Assembly: GCA_044221335.1 (NCBI GenBank)
Contig: JBGAPI010000024.1
Location: 12,920 to 76,919 of the forward strand
Direction: 5' to 3'
DNA: 64,000 nt
Source of the DNA: JBGAPI01 sp044221335
Lineage (GTDB): Bacteria; Pseudomonadota; Gammaproteobacteria; Xanthomonadales; Ahniellaceae
The notes under the pieces are model-generated. The model saw only the letters and a list, made by a program, of their open reading frames with translations, was not told where the DNA came from and did no database searches. A program made the position numbers and the translations under genes. Position 1 is the stretch's first letter. Each line of letters starts with the position of its first letter. Positions 27,889-36,700 of the stretch are shown piece by piece.

Positions 27889-29070
27889 ATGGCCACGAAG
27901 AAATCCAGAAGCGCCGCGGTGAAGCCGAAAGCGATGCCCAAGGCCGCGAAGCCGACCGCGCCGGCCGTCGAGGTACCGGTCGCCAAGCCCGACCTCTCGC
28001 TGGCCGAGGTGCGCGCCGAGATCGACGGGATCGACCTCCGGATCCAGGAGCTGATCGGCGAGCGCGCCCGCTGGGCGCAACAGGTCGGCAAGGCCAAGGG
28101 CAAGCTCAAGGCTGCGGTCGACTACTACCGGCCGGAACGCGAGGCGCAGGTGCTGCGCCGGGTCGTCGACCGCAATGGCGGCCCGCTGACCGACGAGCTG
28201 CTGGTGCGCCTGTTCCGCGAGATCATGTCCGCGTGCCTGGCCCAGCAGGAGCCGCTGAAGATCGGCCATCTCGGCCCCGAGGGCACCTTCAGCGAGCAGG
28301 CCGCGCGCAAGCACTTCGGACACTCCGCGCACACCATTCCGCTGCCGACGATCGAGGAGGTGTTCGCGGAAGTCGAGTCCGGCGACGCCGACTTCGGCGT
28401 GGTGCCGGTCGAGAACTCCGGCCAGGGCACCATCCAGTCGACGCTGGACATGTTCCTCACCTCCAACCTGCGCATCTGCGGCGAAGTCGAGCTGCGCGTG
28501 CGCCAGCACCTGCTGTCGCGCAGCGGCCGGATCGAGGACATCGAACGGATCTACTCGCACCCGCAGTCCTTCGCCCAGACCAAGGCCTGGCTGCGCGCCA
28601 ACCTCCCGCAGGCGGAAAAGATCGCGGTCACCTCCAATGCCGAGGCGGCTCGACGGGCCCGCAACTCCGACGACGCCGCGGCGATCGCCGGCGAGTCGGC
28701 AGCCCACGTCTACGGCCTGAAGAAGGTCATCATGGGCCCGATCGAGGACCGCGAGGACAACACGACCCGCTTCCTCGTCCTCGGCCGCGAGATCTTCCCG
28801 CCCTCGGGCCACGACCGCACCTCGCTGCTGGTGTTCATCAACGACCAGCCCGGCGCGCTGTTCAACGTGCTGTCGCCGTTCGCCAAGCAGGGCCTGTCGA
28901 TGAACCGCATCGAATCGCGCCCCTCGCACCAGGCGAAGTGGCAGTACGCCTTCTTCATCGACATCGCCGGGCATGTCCAGGACGACAAGATGCAGGCGGC
29001 CTTGGCCGACCTGAAGCCCTATACGACCGAGGTCAAGATCCTCGGCAGCTACCCGGTCGCGGTGCTCTAG
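27889..29070 (+). CDS. pheA: Bifunctional chorismate mutase / prephenate dehydratase
   Basis: The P-protein converts chorismate to prephenate and then to phenylpyruvate for phenylalanine synthesis. The 393-residue chain has a Lys/Ala/Pro-rich N-terminal leader (1-30). A chorismate mutase domain follows (about 35-115, VRAEIDGIDLRIQELIGERA), then prephenate dehydratase (about 120-300, LGPEGTFSEQAA and the TRF motif in DNTTRFLVL). An ACT domain (about 310-390) carries the feedback motif ESRPS. It is followed after four bases by hisC. Confidence 0.96.
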   Translation: MATKKSRSAAVKPKAMPKAAKPTAPAVEVPVAKPDLSLAEVRAEIDGIDLRIQELIGERARWAQQVGKAKGKLKAAVDYYRPEREAQVLRRVVDRNGGPLTDELLVRLFREIMSACLAQQEPLKIGHLGPEGTFSEQAARKHFGHSAHTIPLPTIEEVFAEVESGDADFGVVPVENSGQGTIQSTLDMFLTSNLRICGEVELRVRQHLLSRSGRIEDIERIYSHPQSFAQTKAWLRANLPQAEKIAVTSNAEAARRARNSDDAAAIAGESAAHVYGLKKVIMGPIEDREDNTTRFLVLGREIFPPSGHDRTSLLVFINDQPGALFNVLSPFAKQGLSMNRIESRPSHQAKWQYAFFIDIAGHVQDDKMQAALADLKPYTTEVKILGSYPVAVL

Positions 29071-29074
29071 AACA

Positions 29075-30166
29075 GTGAAAGCAAATCCGATCGTCGACAA
29101 GCTGGTCGCCTACGACCCCGGCCACGACCTGCCCGCACTGCGCAAGCGCTTCGGCCCGAATCTCGTCGAGCTCGGCTCCAACGAGAACCCGCTCGGCGCC
29201 AGCCCGAAGGTGGTCGAGGCGCTGCGCAACGCCGACCCGACGGAGCTGTGGCGCTATCCTGATCCGCAAGGCCTCGCACTGCGCCGCGCACTGGCGCAAC
29301 GGGCCGGCGCCGAGGTCGACGAAGTGGTGCTCGGCAACGGTTCGCACGAACTGCTGATGCTGCTCGCGCAGTGTTTCGCGGGTCCCGGCGACGAGGTGCT
29401 GTTCAGCCAGTTCGGCTTCGCGGTGTTCGCGATCGGCACCGCCGCGGTCGGCGCCACCCCGGTGGTCGCGCCCGCGCTGCCGGTGACGGCGACGATGCCG
29501 CGCGGCCACGACCTTGCCGCGCTGGCGGCAAGACTGACGGCGCGGACGCGGCTGGTGTTCGTCGCCAACCCGAACAACCCGACCGGCACCTGGTTCAGCC
29601 ACGCCGATCTCGCCGCCTTCCTGTCCGACGTACCCGCGCATGTCCCGGTCGTCGTCGACGAGGCCTACCACGAGTACGTCGACGACCCGTCGATCGGCAC
29701 CGCGGTCGCGCTGCGCGAACGCTTCCCGAACGTGATCGTCACCCGCACCTTCTCCAAGGGCTACGGCCTCGCCGGCCTGCGCGTCGGCTATGCCATCGGC
29801 TCGCGTGCCGCCGTCGCGATCGTCAACCGCCTGCGCGAGTCCTTCAACGTCAATGCGCTGGCCCTGCTCGCCGCCGAGACCGCGCTCGCCGATCCGCTGC
29901 ACGTCGCCCGCTCGCGCCGCGAGTGTGCCGCCGAACGCGAACGGGTGACGTCGCGGCTGCGCGCGAAGGGGCTGGCCGTCGGACCGTCGCAGACCAATTT
30001 CGTGCTGATCGACTTCGGGACCGATGCGGTGCCGATCGAGCGCGCGCTGTACGAGCAGGGCGTGATCGTGCGGCCGATGCGCGGTTACGGCCTGCCGACC
30101 TGCCTGCGCGTCACCATCGCCTCGCCGTCCGAGAACGACCGCCTGCTCGAGGCACTGGCGGCATGA
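29075..30166 (+). CDS. hisC: Histidinol-phosphate / aromatic aminotransferase
   Basis: A 363-residue class I/II aminotransferase. The PLP lysine is in TRTFSKGYGLAGLRVGY, the cofactor Asn/Pro motif in VANPNNPTGTW, and Asp/Tyr in VVVDEAYHEYV. By sequence it is HisC-like. Its position between pheA and aroA suggests it transaminates phenylpyruvate or other aromatic keto acids, as HisC paralogues (HisC2/HisHb) in similar clusters do. The GTG start lies four bases after the pheA stop. Its own stop overlaps aroA by ATGA. Confidence 0.9.
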   Translation: MKANPIVDKLVAYDPGHDLPALRKRFGPNLVELGSNENPLGASPKVVEALRNADPTELWRYPDPQGLALRRALAQRAGAEVDEVVLGNGSHELLMLLAQCFAGPGDEVLFSQFGFAVFAIGTAAVGATPVVAPALPVTATMPRGHDLAALAARLTARTRLVFVANPNNPTGTWFSHADLAAFLSDVPAHVPVVVDEAYHEYVDDPSIGTAVALRERFPNVIVTRTFSKGYGLAGLRVGYAIGSRAAVAIVNRLRESFNVNALALLAAETALADPLHVARSRRECAAERERVTSRLRAKGLAVGPSQTNFVLIDFGTDAVPIERALYEQGVIVRPMRGYGLPTCLRVTIASPSENDRLLEALAA

Positions 30167-31479
30167 GCGGCTCGCGGATGTCCTGGACCGCAGGATCGGG
30201 GCGCGCGCTCGGCGGCCGCGTCGCCGTGCCCGGCGACAAGTCGATCTCGCATCGCGCGATCATGCTGGCGGCGCTGGCCGAGGGTCGGTCGCGGATCCGC
30301 GGATTCCTCGAGGGCGAGGACACCCGCGCGACGGCGCGGATCTTCGCGCAGCTCGGCGTCCGGATCGAGGCACCGACCGAACGCGAGCGCATCGTCCACG
30401 GCGTCGGGCTCCACGGCCTCGTTGGCGCCGACACTCCGCTCGACTGCGGCAACGCCGGTACCGGCATGCGGCTGATCGCCGGCCTGCTGGCCGGCCAGTC
30501 CTTCGACTCCACGCTGATCGGCGACGAGTCTCTGTCGCGCCGGCCGATGCGGCGGGTGATCGACCCGCTGGCGGCGATGGGCGCTCGGATCGACGCCGCG
30601 CCGGGCGGCCTGCCGCCGCTCGTCATCCACGGCGGCCAGCCGCTCCGCGGCATCGAGCAGACGCTGGCGGTCGCCAGCGCCCAGGTGAAATCCGCGCTGC
30701 TGCTCGCCGGACTCTACGCGCGCGGCACCACTACCGTGCACGAACCGCATCCGACCCGCGACTACACCGAGCGGATGCTCTCGGCGTTCGGCTGGCCGAT
30801 CGAGTACTCCCCCGGCCTCGCCCGGCTGACCGGCGGGCATCGCCTCTCCGCGACCGACGTCGACGTGCCCGCCGATTTCTCGTCCGCGGCGTTCTTCCTG
30901 GTCGCGGCGACGGTGATCCCGGGCTCGGACCTGACGCTGCCCGCGGTCGGCATCAACGCGCGCCGCACCGGGCTGCTGGAAGCCCTGCGGCTGATGGGTG
31001 CGGACATCGCGGTCGGCAAAGTCGCGAGCCAGGGTGGCGAGCCGGTGGCGGACCTGCGCGTCCGCCACGCGCCGCTCACCGGCGCCGAGATCCCGGAGGC
31101 GCTGGTGCCGGACATGATCGACGAGTTTCCCGCCCTGTTCGTCGCCGCGGCGCTGGCGCGCGGAACGACGGTCGTGCGCGGCGCCGCCGAACTGCGGGTC
31201 AAGGAATCGGATCGCATCGCCGCGATGGCCACCGCGCTGGCGGCCCTCGGCGCCCGGATCACCGAGACCCCGGACGGCGCGATCATCGAGGGCGTCGAGG
31301 CGCTGTCGGGCGGCACCGTCGACAGCCGCGGCGACCACCGCATCGCGATGAGTGCGGCGATCGCCGCCCAGCGCGCCCGCGGCGCGGTACGGATCGACGA
31401 CGTCGCCAACGTCGCGACCTCGTTCCCCGGTTTCGTCGAACTCGCCACCGGCGCAGGATTCGACCTCGCCGCCGCGTAG
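30163..31479 (+). CDS. aroA: 3-phosphoshikimate 1-carboxyvinyltransferase (EPSP synthase)
   Basis: AroA joins shikimate-3-phosphate and PEP in the shikimate pathway. The 438-residue protein has PGDKSISHRAIMLAALAEG at the N-terminus, LDCGNAGTGMRLIAGLLAG in the PEP-binding loop, RDYTERML, the substrate-site DMIDEFP and ELRVKESDRI. The GNAGTG loop has the form with alanine after the glycine-asparagine pair, as in class I and II enzymes. It is coupled to hisC by ATGA. The TAG stop coincides with the edge of a small palindrome, TAGAGCGGACCCTGGTCCGCT. Confidence 0.96.
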   Translation: MSGSRMSWTAGSGRALGGRVAVPGDKSISHRAIMLAALAEGRSRIRGFLEGEDTRATARIFAQLGVRIEAPTERERIVHGVGLHGLVGADTPLDCGNAGTGMRLIAGLLAGQSFDSTLIGDESLSRRPMRRVIDPLAAMGARIDAAPGGLPPLVIHGGQPLRGIEQTLAVASAQVKSALLLAGLYARGTTTVHEPHPTRDYTERMLSAFGWPIEYSPGLARLTGGHRLSATDVDVPADFSSAAFFLVAATVIPGSDLTLPAVGINARRTGLLEALRLMGADIAVGKVASQGGEPVADLRVRHAPLTGAEIPEALVPDMIDEFPALFVAAALARGTTVVRGAAELRVKESDRIAAMATALAALGARITETPDGAIIEGVEALSGGTVDSRGDHRIAMSAAIAAQRARGAVRIDDVANVATSFPGFVELATGAGFDLAAA

Positions 31480-31500
31480 AGCGGACCCTGGTCCGCTGGG
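31477..31500. repeat. Family F palindrome at the aroA stop
   Basis: AGCGGACC-CTG-GTCCGCT forms a perfect hairpin that begins with the aroA stop codon. Related units occur at about 31750 (GGAGCGGAGCCCCGTCCGCTC) and 33499 (GGACCAAAGTCCGCTCTACGG). Confidence 0.7.
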
Positions 31501-31540
31501 CGAGGCGCGCGAGTCGGAAGACCGTTATCGGCAACGAGCG

Positions 31541-31745
31541 GTCGTAGGGCGCGCACTGCGCGCCATTGCGAGGCGCATGAAGTCGAAGCCCGCTGACGGC
31601 GAGAAGCGGTCGCAGGGCGCGCACTGCGCGCCATTGCGAGGCGCTTGGCAAGCACTTCCGCTAGCGGCGAGGAGCAGGCGTAGGGCGCGCATTGCGCGCC
31701 ATTGCGAGGCGCATCGGCAGGAATTCCGCCATCGGCGAGGAGCAA
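31541..31745. repeat. Family B tandem array, three 68-bp units
   Basis: Units start at 31545, 31613 and 31681, exactly 68 bp apart. Each has AGGGCGCGCA-x-TGCGCGCCATTGCGAGGCGC followed by a more variable 30-35 bp part ending GGCGAGRAGC. A second array in the opposite orientation follows at 31920. The linker parts are related to each other, unlike CRISPR spacers. Confidence 0.85.
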
Positions 31746-31917
31746 TCGTGGAGCGGAGCCCCGTCCGCTCACACGCGGAGCATCCTGTTGAGGTCGGCGT
31801 TCGGCCGAATTCGACCTCCCGCGTCTTGCCTCGCGCTGCGGCCCAGGTGCCGCTCTAAAGGGCCGCTGTTCTGCGACATCGGACGTGAAAGCGAATCGCC
31901 TCGCAGCGGCGCGCGGC

Positions 31918-32125
31918 AGCGCCTACGACTGTTCCCGCCGCTAGCGGACGTGGGAATGAAGCGCCTGCAATGGCGCGCAGTGCGCGCCCTACGACTGTTC
32001 CTCGCCGCTAGCGGACGTGGGAATGGCGCTGCAATGGCGCGTGCGCCCTACGACTGTTCCTCGCCGCTAGCGGACGTGGGAATGAAGCGCCTGCAATGGC
32101 GCAGTGCGCGCCCTATGTGTGGACT
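31918..32125. repeat. Family B array, inverted relative to 31541-31745
   Basis: Four units with GCGCCCTACGACTGTTCC at 31922, 31988, 32047 and a truncated end at 32110, spaced 66, 59 and 63 bp. The shared linker is CGCCGCTAGCGGACGTGGG. Together with the left array it forms a large head-to-head inverted structure over about 580 bp. Confidence 0.8.
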
Positions 32126-32348
32126 CGCCCCTCGGTCAACTGCTGTGTTGCTTTGCCGGACAAACGGCTGCGTCTATGTGTAAGGCCTCTGCGAGGTGGT
32201 CAGTCTGACCACGGGCCGAAATCGATTGAGCTCGCGGATATGCCGATTACCGAGGCCTCGAGGGCCGGTAGGGCGCTGTGGGCATCGAAACGCGACGGTC
32301 TGACCTGATGTCGAGCCAGCGAGCAGCCTTACGGTGACCAGGTTCAGT

Positions 32349-33363
32349 TCATACCTGGTACTCCTGATTCCCGGGTGAGCAGCGGTAAGCAGACCACGCG
32401 CGCAAGTTGTGGCCGGCCAGCCGACCGCGGCGGCCTTGGCCGCGCCGCGCCACCCAGCGCTGCAGTCGCTCGGTGAGCGGGCTGTTGTCGCAGGCCGGGG
32501 CAGATGCCGAATGACGGCCTGGGCGCCGCCGATCAGCAGGCTGCGGATGTAGCGGTCACCGCGCTTGCTCGGCGACCCAGCCGGATGCAGTCGCTGCTGT
32601 CGACTCGGCACGATGCCGAAGGACGCGCCAAACCGCCTGGCCTGGGCAAATCGCTCCAGCGCGACGGCCTGCACGCCAAGGCGGTGGCAGTGATCGACCG
32701 ATCCGCGGATCGCATCGAGCCGTCAGCGCAACTGGATCACGGCGGCGATGGAAAGAGTTCCAGGCCGAGTGATCCCGGCCACTTTGCCTGGCATGCACCA
32801 CTCGGCGAGGACTCGATCAGCTCGCGCAGAACGGCCCCATGGGCAGATCGGCGTCCTCCAGCAGCGCACGGCCAGCTCGAATGCCCGGCGTCCTCCCCAT
32901 GTACCACCAGCCCCTGATCGCCCAGCAGGCCCTGCACCTGGTTGACCACTCATCGCCTGCCGCCGGAATCCAGCCGGCCGGATCCGATGTATGCCCTGGC
33001 GCTGCTGGCCGGTGGTCTTCACCGAACCGATGACCAGTTCGGTCGTGCGCAAACGCTCGCGATCGCCGGCACATCGGCGATCGACACCGTGCCAGATCGG
33101 TGCTCTTCACGTGCCAGGCCGGCGCAACACCACTTGCAGCCTGAGCGACCGCGACCCATGTGCTCACGCCTGCGCGCCCAGCTCGGATCTTCGCCAGTCC
33201 ACCACCGTCAGCGGTAGCCCCAACCCTCAAAGAACACCGGATGAATGACGCGGCGACTTTGTAGCGCCTTGAGACGCACTCGACACCGCGCATCGTCACC
33301 GGCGAACCCTGCTCGAAAAACATGCTTCGCCAGATCAACCGCTACGGTCGTAATCTTGTCCAC
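32349..33363 (-). pseudogene. IS110-family transposase remnant
   Basis: Several short reading frames on the minus strand add up to a decayed IS110-type transposase. The first frame (from a GTG at 33363) has DKITTVAVDLAKHVF, the N-terminal DEDD-type start. Later pieces read VNQVQGLLGDQGLVV, then FGASFGIVPSRQQR and SKRGDRYIRSLLIGGAQAVIRH, which is the C-terminal transposase_20 region. The last piece is RLAGHNLRAWSAYR before a TGA. At least three frame changes are needed to connect them, so it cannot be active. No clear insertion-sequence ends could be drawn. It lies between the family B arrays and the subtilase gene. Confidence 0.8.
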
Positions 33364-33448
33364 GGACTCGCCCTCCTCGCTCCCGATTGGTGAGTACATC
33401 TCACCACTGGCACCTCGATGCCTGGGTCAACACGAGGGGGGCGAGTCC
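33364..33448. repeat. 10-bp inverted repeat flanking the IS110 remnant start
   Basis: GGACTCGCCC at 33364-33373 and its exact reverse complement GGGCGAGTCC at 33439-33448 lie just upstream of the transposase start. It may be a remnant of an end or recombination site. The rest of the gap to 33630 holds family F and B palindromes and no gene. Confidence 0.4.
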
Positions 33449-33630
33449 ACCCGATTACGTCTGCTCCTCGCCGCCAGCGGTCGTCAGGAGAACGCGCCTC
33501 GCTCAACGGACCAAAGTCCGCTCTACGGCCGATTGCCGCCGGTTGCCAACATGCGAATGATGCACCTCGCGACGGCGGGCAGGGCCCGCCCTACCCCAGC
33601 CGGTCGCATAGGACGCGAATTTCAGGCAAC

Positions 33631-33653
33631 AAAAAGGGGGCGCGAACGCCCCC
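33631..33653 (-). terminator. Rho-independent terminator of the subtilase gene
   Basis: On the minus strand, GGGGGCG-TTCG-CGCCCCC is followed directly by TTTTT. It lies about 60 bp after the stop codon of the large peptidase gene. A second hairpin (CCCTCGCGGCG/CGCCGCGAGGG) sits between stop and terminator. This is the only textbook intrinsic terminator I found in the window. Confidence 0.85.
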
Positions 33654-33710
33654 GATCGATTCCAACTGGGAGACCGGGCCCTCGCGGCGTCCGCCGCGAG
33701 GGCCGGACGA

Positions 33711-36700
33711 TCAGGCGATGCGACCGCGCCTGGTCAGCGCCGCCAGCATCAGCAGCACACCGAGCAGCGTCAGCATCCAGGTCGAGTCGACCGGGACCTG
33801 GATCGGCGCCGCGCCGGTGATCACCGTCGGGTTGGCCGCGCCGCCGACGTTCGGGTCGTCGGTGAGGCCGGTCGCCTCGTTGCTGCCGTTGCCGTCCGCG
33901 TCGTAGGACAGCGTGCCCTGGTTGCTGATCGGCTGGTTCACCGGGCTGCCGTTGATGATCGCGCTGATGGTGATCGTCACGGTGCCGGCTGGCGGGATGC
34001 TGCCGTTCCAGTTGACCGTGTTGCCGACCACGGTGATCGCGCCGCTGCTCGCGCTGGCACTCGGCAGGACCAGGGTCGCCGGCAGCACGTCGGTGAACTC
34101 GTTGCCGGGATTGTCGAGCTGGGTTCCCGCGCCCGAGTTGCTGATCACGATGGTGTAGGTGATCGGCGTGCCGTTGACGAACTGGCCGGCCGCGGTCTTG
34201 GTCGCGGTCAGCAGCGCCGGCGAGATCGCCACGAACACCGTCGGATCGGTGGCGCCGCCGACGGCCGGATCGTCGCTGGAGCGGGTGGCCTCGCTGACGC
34301 CGTTGCCGTCCGCGTCGTAGTTCACCGTGCCCTGGGCGCTGATGCTGGTGCCCGCGACGACGGTGTTCTTGATGGTCGCGACGATCGTGATGGTCGCCGA
34401 GCCGTTCGCCGGGACGACGCCGTCCCAGGTCACGTTGTTGGTGGCGACGGTGGCGATCGCGGTGCCGGTCGGGGCGGTGGCCGAGACCAGCGTGAGCGAC
34501 GCGGGCAGCGTCAGCGCGAACTCCGGTCCGGCATTGTTCTGCTGGTCATAGGCCGCGCTGTTGGCGAGCGTCACGGTGTAGGTGACGTTGCTGCCGATGA
34601 TCCGGGTGCCGGCGACCGACATCGTCGACGTGACGTTCGACGGCGACAGCACCGTCACCGTCGCGCTGGCGGTGTTGTTGGCCGTGTTCGGGTCGCTGGT
34701 GCTGCCGGCGAGCGTGGCCTGGTCGGTCAGCGCACCGGCCATGTTCGGCGCGGGCAGCGTCAGCGCCAGCGTGGCGGTGCTGCCCTTGCCGAGGCTGGCG
34801 ACGTTCCACAGGCCGGTGGCCGGAGTGTAGACACCCTCGGAAGCCACGAAGCTCGCCGGATTGAGCGCCGGGAACGCCGGGAAGGCCTCGTTGAGGTTGA
34901 GCCCGAAGCCGGTGTCGCCGCCGCTGTTGCTGACGGTGATGTTGTAGGTGACGTTGGCGCCGACCAGCGCCGTCGGCGACGCCGCGGTCATCGCGACCGC
35001 GAGATCGGCGGTGCGCGGGGCCAGGACGCAGACCGAGGCCGTGTTGTTGTCCTGCACCGTGTCGACCGGGGTCACCGACATCGCCACCGCCTTGTCGCAC
35101 TGCTGGTCGGACGAGTTCACCGTGGCGACGATCTGCAGCGACGCGCTGGCGCCGCTGGCGAGCGCGCCGACGGTCCAGGTGCCGTTGGCCGAGGCGAAGG
35201 CGCCACCGCCGTTGTCGGACACGTAGCTGAGCCCTCCCGGCAGCGTGTTGCTGACCACCACGCTCGGGGCGGCGTTCGGGCCGTTGTTGGTCGCGGTCAG
35301 GGTCAGCGTGACATTGCTGCCGAAGGCCGGCGTCGGTGCGGAGACCGCCGCGGTCAGGGCGATGTCGGCCTGCTGCGCGGTGTCGAGCGGCACCACTTCG
35401 GCACGCGTGCCGGACTTGTTCATGTGGTGCAGCAGCAACGCGCCCAGGGAGCCGTTCGCCGTCAGGTTCGCGGTGTTCCAGGTCACCGGGATGGTGGCGC
35501 CGTTGAGGTCCTCACGCATGAAGCTGCCGCCGAAATTCACGCCCTGTGCCGCCCAGTTGTAGGTGAACGGGCCGGCGGCGACGTCCGCGAAGGTGCCCGC
35601 CGCGGGCGAGCAGCGGTCGCCGGTGGCGGTGCGCGCGCAGCCGTTGTTGCCGCCGCAGGCGTAGACCTTGTACTTCACCGAGGTGACCGCGGTCGACGTA
35701 ATGCCGAGCTGAGACGGCGTGGCCGCCAGCAGCATCACGTTGTTCAGGTGCATCGCCGAGTCGAACGTCGCCGGAGACACCAGGTTGGCGAACGATCCGG
35801 TACCCAGGATGGTGTTGCCGTTGGTGGAGGTGTCGCGAATGATCCGCACGAAGTTGTCGTTGTTCGACGCGCCCGAGACGAAGATCGCCGGGTTGGCGTT
35901 GTAGATGACCTTCTCGTACACGCCGTCGTTGTTGTTGTCGACGCAGATGTTGAAGCTGACTTCGTTCGGGGTCGACCAGTCGCCGTAGGTGGAGACGCCG
36001 AACATCACCAGGTCATTGTTGATGTTCGGCGACCCGACGCCCGGAATGTAGGCGGCACCGACGTACTGGATGTCGGCATAGTCGGGCGCATTGACCGGAT
36101 CGCGCGGACTCACCACCTGCAGCTCGAGCGGGGTCACCACCGATTCGACATCGGTCGGGAAGGTGGCGGCGCAGGTCGGACCGGCGGCGAGGGTGCCGGT
36201 GCAGACGCCGCTGCCGGACAGCGGGATGGTGGTCGAGCCGGTCGGCGCGCCGCCGGTGACGATGGCGCTCGCCGCCGACATCGTGGAGGACGGACGTTCC
36301 GCCATGTAGACCGGCACCCGCAGCTTCAACGTGCTCGCCTGCGAGAAGGTCAGGTAGGCGCCCTCCTCGGCCAGGAAGTTGCGCGGCTGGTCGCCGAAGT
36401 TGGCCTGGACGCCCTGGGTGGCGAACAGCGCCGCGTCGCGCGTATGGTCCATCTGCGCGGCATCGGCGTTCATCTGCACGTCGATGTCGACGGTGGCGCC
36501 GCCGGCGACGGTCACGGTGTTGCCGCCCGGCAGGCTGAAGCTGACGCCCGGCGAGTCGACCACGGTGGCGAACGCGAGATCGAAGGTCTGGCTGGTCGTG
36601 CCCTTGTTCACCACGTGCAGCTTCTTGCGCTGGGTCGTCACGCCGACCACTTCCGGCTGGAAGCTCACGCTGACCGCGCCGTTGTCCTCGGCGTTGAACG

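Noticed and set aside
31480..33710. Genomic island or defence system beside the IS110 remnant
   Set aside because: Only repeats and one decayed transposase are seen. There is no integrase, tRNA gene or cargo gene.
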